Of a stretch of DNA of 28,385 nt, positions 13,301-19,300 are shown piece after piece. The notes beneath the pieces were generated by a model, which was not told the DNA's origin, did no database searches, and worked only from the letters and a program-made list of their open reading frames with translations. The first letter of the stretch is position 1. Each line of letters begins with the position of its first letter. This DNA comes from Owenia fusiformis (lineage: Eukaryota; Annelida; Polychaeta; Sabellida; Oweniidae): assembly GCA_903813345.2 (NCBI GenBank), contig CAIIXF020000001.1, positions 57,369,885 to 57,398,269 on the forward strand. The letters run 5' to 3'. The position numbers and the translations under genes are program-made.

Positions 13301-16300
13301 TTGATCTTATAATTACATTCTTATTTACCTGATTAAGTACAATCACTTATATAGATATACAGATAAAGTTATGTATTTTCCATAAATGTAATGTAGAAGA
13401 TTCGCCAACCCTATTACAAATGAAATGCACTTTCAGCAAAAAGTAGAAACATTGATTACAGAAAATGTCATTTCAACATATAATTTTGACAAAATATTTT
13501 AATTATGATGTGTATTCTATATTCGAACAAGTCTGTATTCACGCCTTCTATAAACAAAGTCAATATTCACCCAGTATTTATTTGTCAATACAATACCTGG
13601 ACATGTTTTGTTCAGTGCACCAGAAGTAGGAAATGAAGTGACAATCTAGCAAAATTTTGGTGAGTTTTCATGGTTGAATCATAATATAGAGCTCAGTTCA
13701 GGTATTATATCGAGTAATAAATACCTTAGGGCTAGGCACAAAAGCTTTTGACCAAAAAACTTTTGCGCCTGGCCCAGCGGTATTTATTCATCAATATAAT
13801 ACCTGCTCTCATGTTTATATTGCTTAAATGAAGTGCAAACATCTACATAAAAGAAAAATATTTCTCATTTCATTATATTAGTAAAAAGTCATGAAAATTC
13901 TATGAAAGAACCCATCATCTACCTTAACAAGGACATCTACTGAAAGCCTATTACATAGCACTAACTATTTTAGCAAGGATATCTACTGACCTGTCTTTCC
14001 TGAGCCACTCTCCCCTGAGATGATGATGCACTGGTCATTGTTCTTGTCTCGCATAGACCTGTAAGCATCATCTGCTATGGCATAGCTGCAATGGCAAATA
14101 CAAGAGATTAGAACACATTATGACTGGCCATTGTTCTTGTCTCGCATAGACCTGTAAGCATCATCTGCTATGGCATAGCTACAATGGCAAATACAAGAGA
14201 TTAGAACACATTATGACTGGCCATTGTTCTTGTCTCGCATAGACCTGTAAGCATCATCTGCTATGGCATAGCTGCAATGGCAAATACAAGAGATTAGAAC
14301 ACATTATGACTGGCCATTGTTCTTGTGTCGCATAGACCTGTAAGCATCATCTGCTATGGCATAGCTGCAATGGCAAATACAAGAGATTAGAACACATTAT
14401 GACTGGCCATTGTTCTTGTGTCGCATAGACCTGTAAGCATCATCTGCTATGGCATAGCTGCAATGGCAAATACAAGAGATTAGAACACATTATGACTGGT
14501 CATTGTTCTTGTCTCGCATAGACCTGTAAGCATCATCTGCTATGGCATAGCTGCAATGGCAAATACAAGAGATTAGAACACATGATGCACTGGTCATTGT
14601 TCTTGTCTCGCATTGACCTGTAAGCATCATCTGCTATGGCATAGCTGCAATGGCAAATACAAGAGATTAGAACACATTATGACTGGTCATTGTTCTTGTC
14701 TCGCATTGACCTGTAAGCATCATCTGCTATGGCATAGCTACAATGGCAAATACAAGAGATTAGAACACATTATGACTGGTCATTGTTCTTGTCTCGCATT
14801 GACCTGTAAGCATCATCTGCTATGGCATAGCTACAATGGCAAATACAAGTGGGTTTCATTTAGATATCATAATGCTCTGATACAGAACAATTTGATAATG
14901 ATGATTACATTATGAAGACACATAATAACTAGAGGTGTCACAGATACCTGATCCGTGGAATTACACTCTCGGAACGGAACACGGAACAAAAATTAAGCAT
15001 TTCGGTTTAATTACGTAACAAGAAAATCTTACCCTTTCACAGCTTGTGCCCACAAAACAGTATTTTTCTTTCAATATTTTGCATTCATTCTTTTCACGCC
15101 TTCTTATTGAAGAGTTTTGAAGAGCTTTTCGCTACCAAATAGACCTAGACGATCAACTTATTTTAAACTAATAAGTGCAGTCACTCTGTTCCGAACCATT
15201 CCGAAATTGTTCTGTTTTGAAGCATAATGTTCCGAACTGTTCCGCTGGATTTTTTTTGTTCTGTGACATCTCTAATAATAACCATATGGGGAAAAATACT
15301 AACAATATTACTCGTTCATTGTTGTATTCTTAATGGTTTCATCTAAGCAGCTCCAAAACATAATGTTTATATTTTGTAAAAATGGCCCCCAGGACTGTGC
15401 CTGAAGACAATGTGCCAATTCACTAACTCTGCTAATTTACCAGAACCATATCAAAAGTGCTCTTAACCAGGCTCTAGCTCCTATCAGATAGGTAAAGAAA
15501 AGAGGCTGAGTGACTTCTCTCCTGTGGGTGATAGCAAGACGAGGTAACCAAAATAGTTCATAATAACCTCAATTAACATCCTCAAATTTACTACAGAGAA
15601 TTTGCAGAAGTATCTCTTGAATTAATAAGAATTTATAAAGTCTCTCAGGCCTAGCTAGTTAATTAGTGAAATAATAATGATAAGATGCAGAGACAGACTT
15701 TCAACAAACAACTTGATGATTTTAACATCTTTCTAATATGACATTTCTAGGTCAGACCAAGAACAGGAAACCCTTAGAACTTCTCTCATTTACATAACCT
15801 TCAAATTCTGCAAAATAGGTTGGTTTCAAAACAGTCTGTTAAGGACATCCTCGCTTGTTTAGGTTGTAGGAAAGTTAGACTCAGGCACGAAGTTGAACAT
15901 TGAGAAGTAATACAGAGAATGGAAATCGCATTAATTCAAGATCAACCTGTAAAAGATAAAATAGTTTTTTTTAGGTGAAACTGCAACATGAAGATTTTGT
16001 GTCCTTAGATTCCATTCCTCAGGTTATTAGCCTTTACTGAGAACATGTCCAAGGATATGCCCAACAAGTTGTATTTTATGTACTGCAGATTGACATACTG
16101 CAGAGGCGAATCTGGAAATTGGCAAGAAAGGGGGAGGGCTATTTTGGGGTCCTAAATCCCAAATTAGGGACAGGCCAATTCAGCCAGTGCTCTGAATTGC
16201 TAAATTGGTTGGTTTGTAACTGAAACACTTGTTAACCTCAAACTGATTTATTCTATGACGGGTTGGAATAAACCAAGTCAAAAATCAGCTAGATCAGAAA

Positions 16301-19300
16301 GGCAATATAGACAATATTACACTAAAAATGCAACCATTCTGTTATCTTGTAACCGCCACAAATCACAATCATCAATTCTACATGAGAGCCAGGAGAGAGT
16401 AAAGGAAGCTGTTATTGTTAAAGGGTGTTAACTAGATGCTACACATTCCTGTGAGAGAAATCTTTATTGAAGTATATGTGATAAAATTCTCAGTGTAAAA
16501 GATAACACCTCCAGAGCCAGTCTGTGGCCACCTCCTTGGAATTCATCCCTAATCTGACTAACTGGGTGTCCATTCCTCACACTACTGACCAAGCCTGTGT
16601 GATTTACATCTGATTTACATCATCTTTACTATTCATTCCTCAGCTACTCAGAGAAAGTACAGCAAGCAATCTTAAGATATGCCAATACTGTATATAAGTG
16701 GTGCATTGATGAGGTACTGACAAGATGAAAGGTTATCTCTGCAGGAGTGAAAGGGTTGGGCCACTCAGTGCTAGAATCAGCTGCTAGCTCTGAAGTCAAT
16801 GAACCAACCAATGGCCATGCTGTTTCAACATGTGCCAAGGATACTTTGGGCCTCAGACAAACATATATAAGTTAGTGATTGCAAAAGCTCACCATATGGG
16901 AGCAAATAAGCTGATGATCATTGCCACAAACATGATTGCTCATCAAATCTTTCTGTTTCTAATGAGCAATATGTTTCTGAAGAAAACAACTGAGAGAATA
17001 TTGAATTCCCAGGATGATATCATAAAACAAGGGACTAAAGTCTCTGGTGATCAGATCATCAATCTGAATATCATTATTACACAGGGTGAATTGCCTCCTC
17101 TTCTGGTGGATGACATCTTATTAGACCTCAAGTACATACCAGTTAGTGAGCCTGACACTGAGACCAAAATCAAACCAGATGATGCATATCTAGAAAATTT
17201 GAAATACATATATACCGTACATGTACTGTACCTGTACTGTACCTGTACTCGCTCATAATATAATGTTTATATTTTCCGTGATACAAAGACTTTATCCCAA
17301 CAGGGGCTAAAATGGGGGCTGTGGAGTTATCAGTTTAGAGCAACCTTCATATTCACTTCATGTAATATAACTACTGCAGTCTAGAGAGGGAAGTTATGTC
17401 TTCGAAGGTCAAACATTTTGTTCTTACAGTATCTCCGATGAGCTACTAAAAGCAGTAAAACAGTAGGCCGATAATTGGAGAGAAGATGATATCAGGCCAG
17501 GGAAGCTATCCTTATAATAATGCAGAGAGCAATTTAGTGCAATTGAAACCTCTAACCAAACTCAGCTGTTTGTCTAAATGTTGGAATTCAACAAAATGGA
17601 ATCACTCTAACCAATTAAGCATGTCTGGGGTAAGATAATACAGACACTCTATTGACAGATTCTTTCTTTTTGCCATCTTCATTCAGCCTTCGTGAATGTA
17701 GTGAAGACTTAATGTGCAAAGATGTCTTTTTGCTGCAGTTATATGCAATACACCAATCATGTGCCAATGCATCTATTGTTAAGTTGTGTATGTAGCTTTC
17801 TAATTATTCTTGCACTTTTCATTTATTATTGATCTTACAGGTCATGACCATTTATGTTTTTATGGTCATGTCTAGATCAGTGCAATCAAGTGAGTACATG
17901 TTTTATTATACTTGCTCATCATTTGAAGTTACATGATTTGATCTGTTTTTCTGAGCAGTCACTGTATAAAGATGAAAAGGATGTGGCCAAAGGTGTGGTT
18001 TATTGTTATATTAATTCAGGTATTCTGCATATATTATCATCATGTCACATCTGAAACCTGTAAAATAGACTAAGAGGTAGAGGCTTCTCCTTCAGGAGGC
18101 AAATTTCATTCAAGTAGCAAAGAACCTTTATAGACACAGTCAGCCCTAAGCTTCCTTCGTACCGTGGATACTATACTAACGCAATGAAAAATAAAAGGAT
18201 GAAAGGATAGAGAAAAGCGTTATTTATTTTCTATCAAGGGAAACATTAATTCCAATTAATAAGCAAGAATCACTAAAATAACATCTGTATTAGTAAGGAA
18301 ATGATGTTCACCCCAGATCACACTGACATAAGCTATGAGATATGTGTTCAATGCCAGTAACCTCAAATGATTTTATGATTCATTTATATCTAAGTATTTC
18401 AGATGGAACTTTTCCAGCCGTATAGTGAGAAATTGTTTATATATCTAGACCTTCAAATGGGATTTTCAGCAATCTTAGATTTGACTTTTTTCAAATATTC
18501 TTTATTTTTTCACAAAGATAAGATATCATGATTTGACTTGAGCCTCAGATAAAAACTAAGGATACGTATGTTCTTGATTAATTAATTAGTTCATCAAAGT
18601 TTTTGGCCAATATTTCCAAATCCAAATTTTGTCTAGATATCGCAATAAAGTACCTCATTATTTAGACAAGACTGCAAAAATAACTATTATGTCAATGATA
18701 TTTTAAAAGCCACATCTTAATGTATTACAAATATCATATATACAACATTTACCAAACATTTAACATCAATAGAAAAGGCTGTCTTGGTAACATAGTATGC
18801 AATGCCATGCACTTTCCTGCTACTTAACATGGATGTCTCATTCTCATTTCAACCAGTATGTCAATGCAACACTTATTAATTTATATAACACAAGGGATAT
18901 TTTGCAATTAAAATATACATCTGCCAAAGGACCCATAATCTGAGATTCAGAATTAAGTGAAACCAAATAAGAAATGAGCTTAAACCTAATTGACTTCGAA
19001 CATGTTGCACAAAACACACATACATTTTCAACAGAGTACATATATGTAGTTAATGGACAATCTTGTGCCTGGGAGATCACTGATTTTGGTTGTGAATTCT
19101 TTCCCAATCATACACAATATTATCTGAGAAATCAGTATTACTAGTGATATGATGAGCCGCAATTCTACCATTCAGCCAAGAAATAGCCCCACAGGAATAC
19201 TTGAAATTAATCAGGAACCTCTAACATGATATCTAATTCTCAACACATCACAAGCTGATGATATATTGATGCATGATAGACATAATAATAACAGTATATG

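Noticed and set aside
14613-14915. Plus-strand 100-codon frame with repeated [10 protein letters not shown] motif
   Set aside because: It is the antisense reading of the 93-bp minisatellite; because 93 is a multiple of 3 the frame stays open by chance.
16644-16838. Minus-strand 64-codon frame opposite candidate exons 2 and 3
   Set aside because: It overlaps better-supported plus-strand candidate exons and does not fit the myosin.
18844-19107. 87-codon minus-strand frame in the large intron
   Set aside because: No myosin similarity, no acceptor/donor pair and ordinary AT-rich composition.
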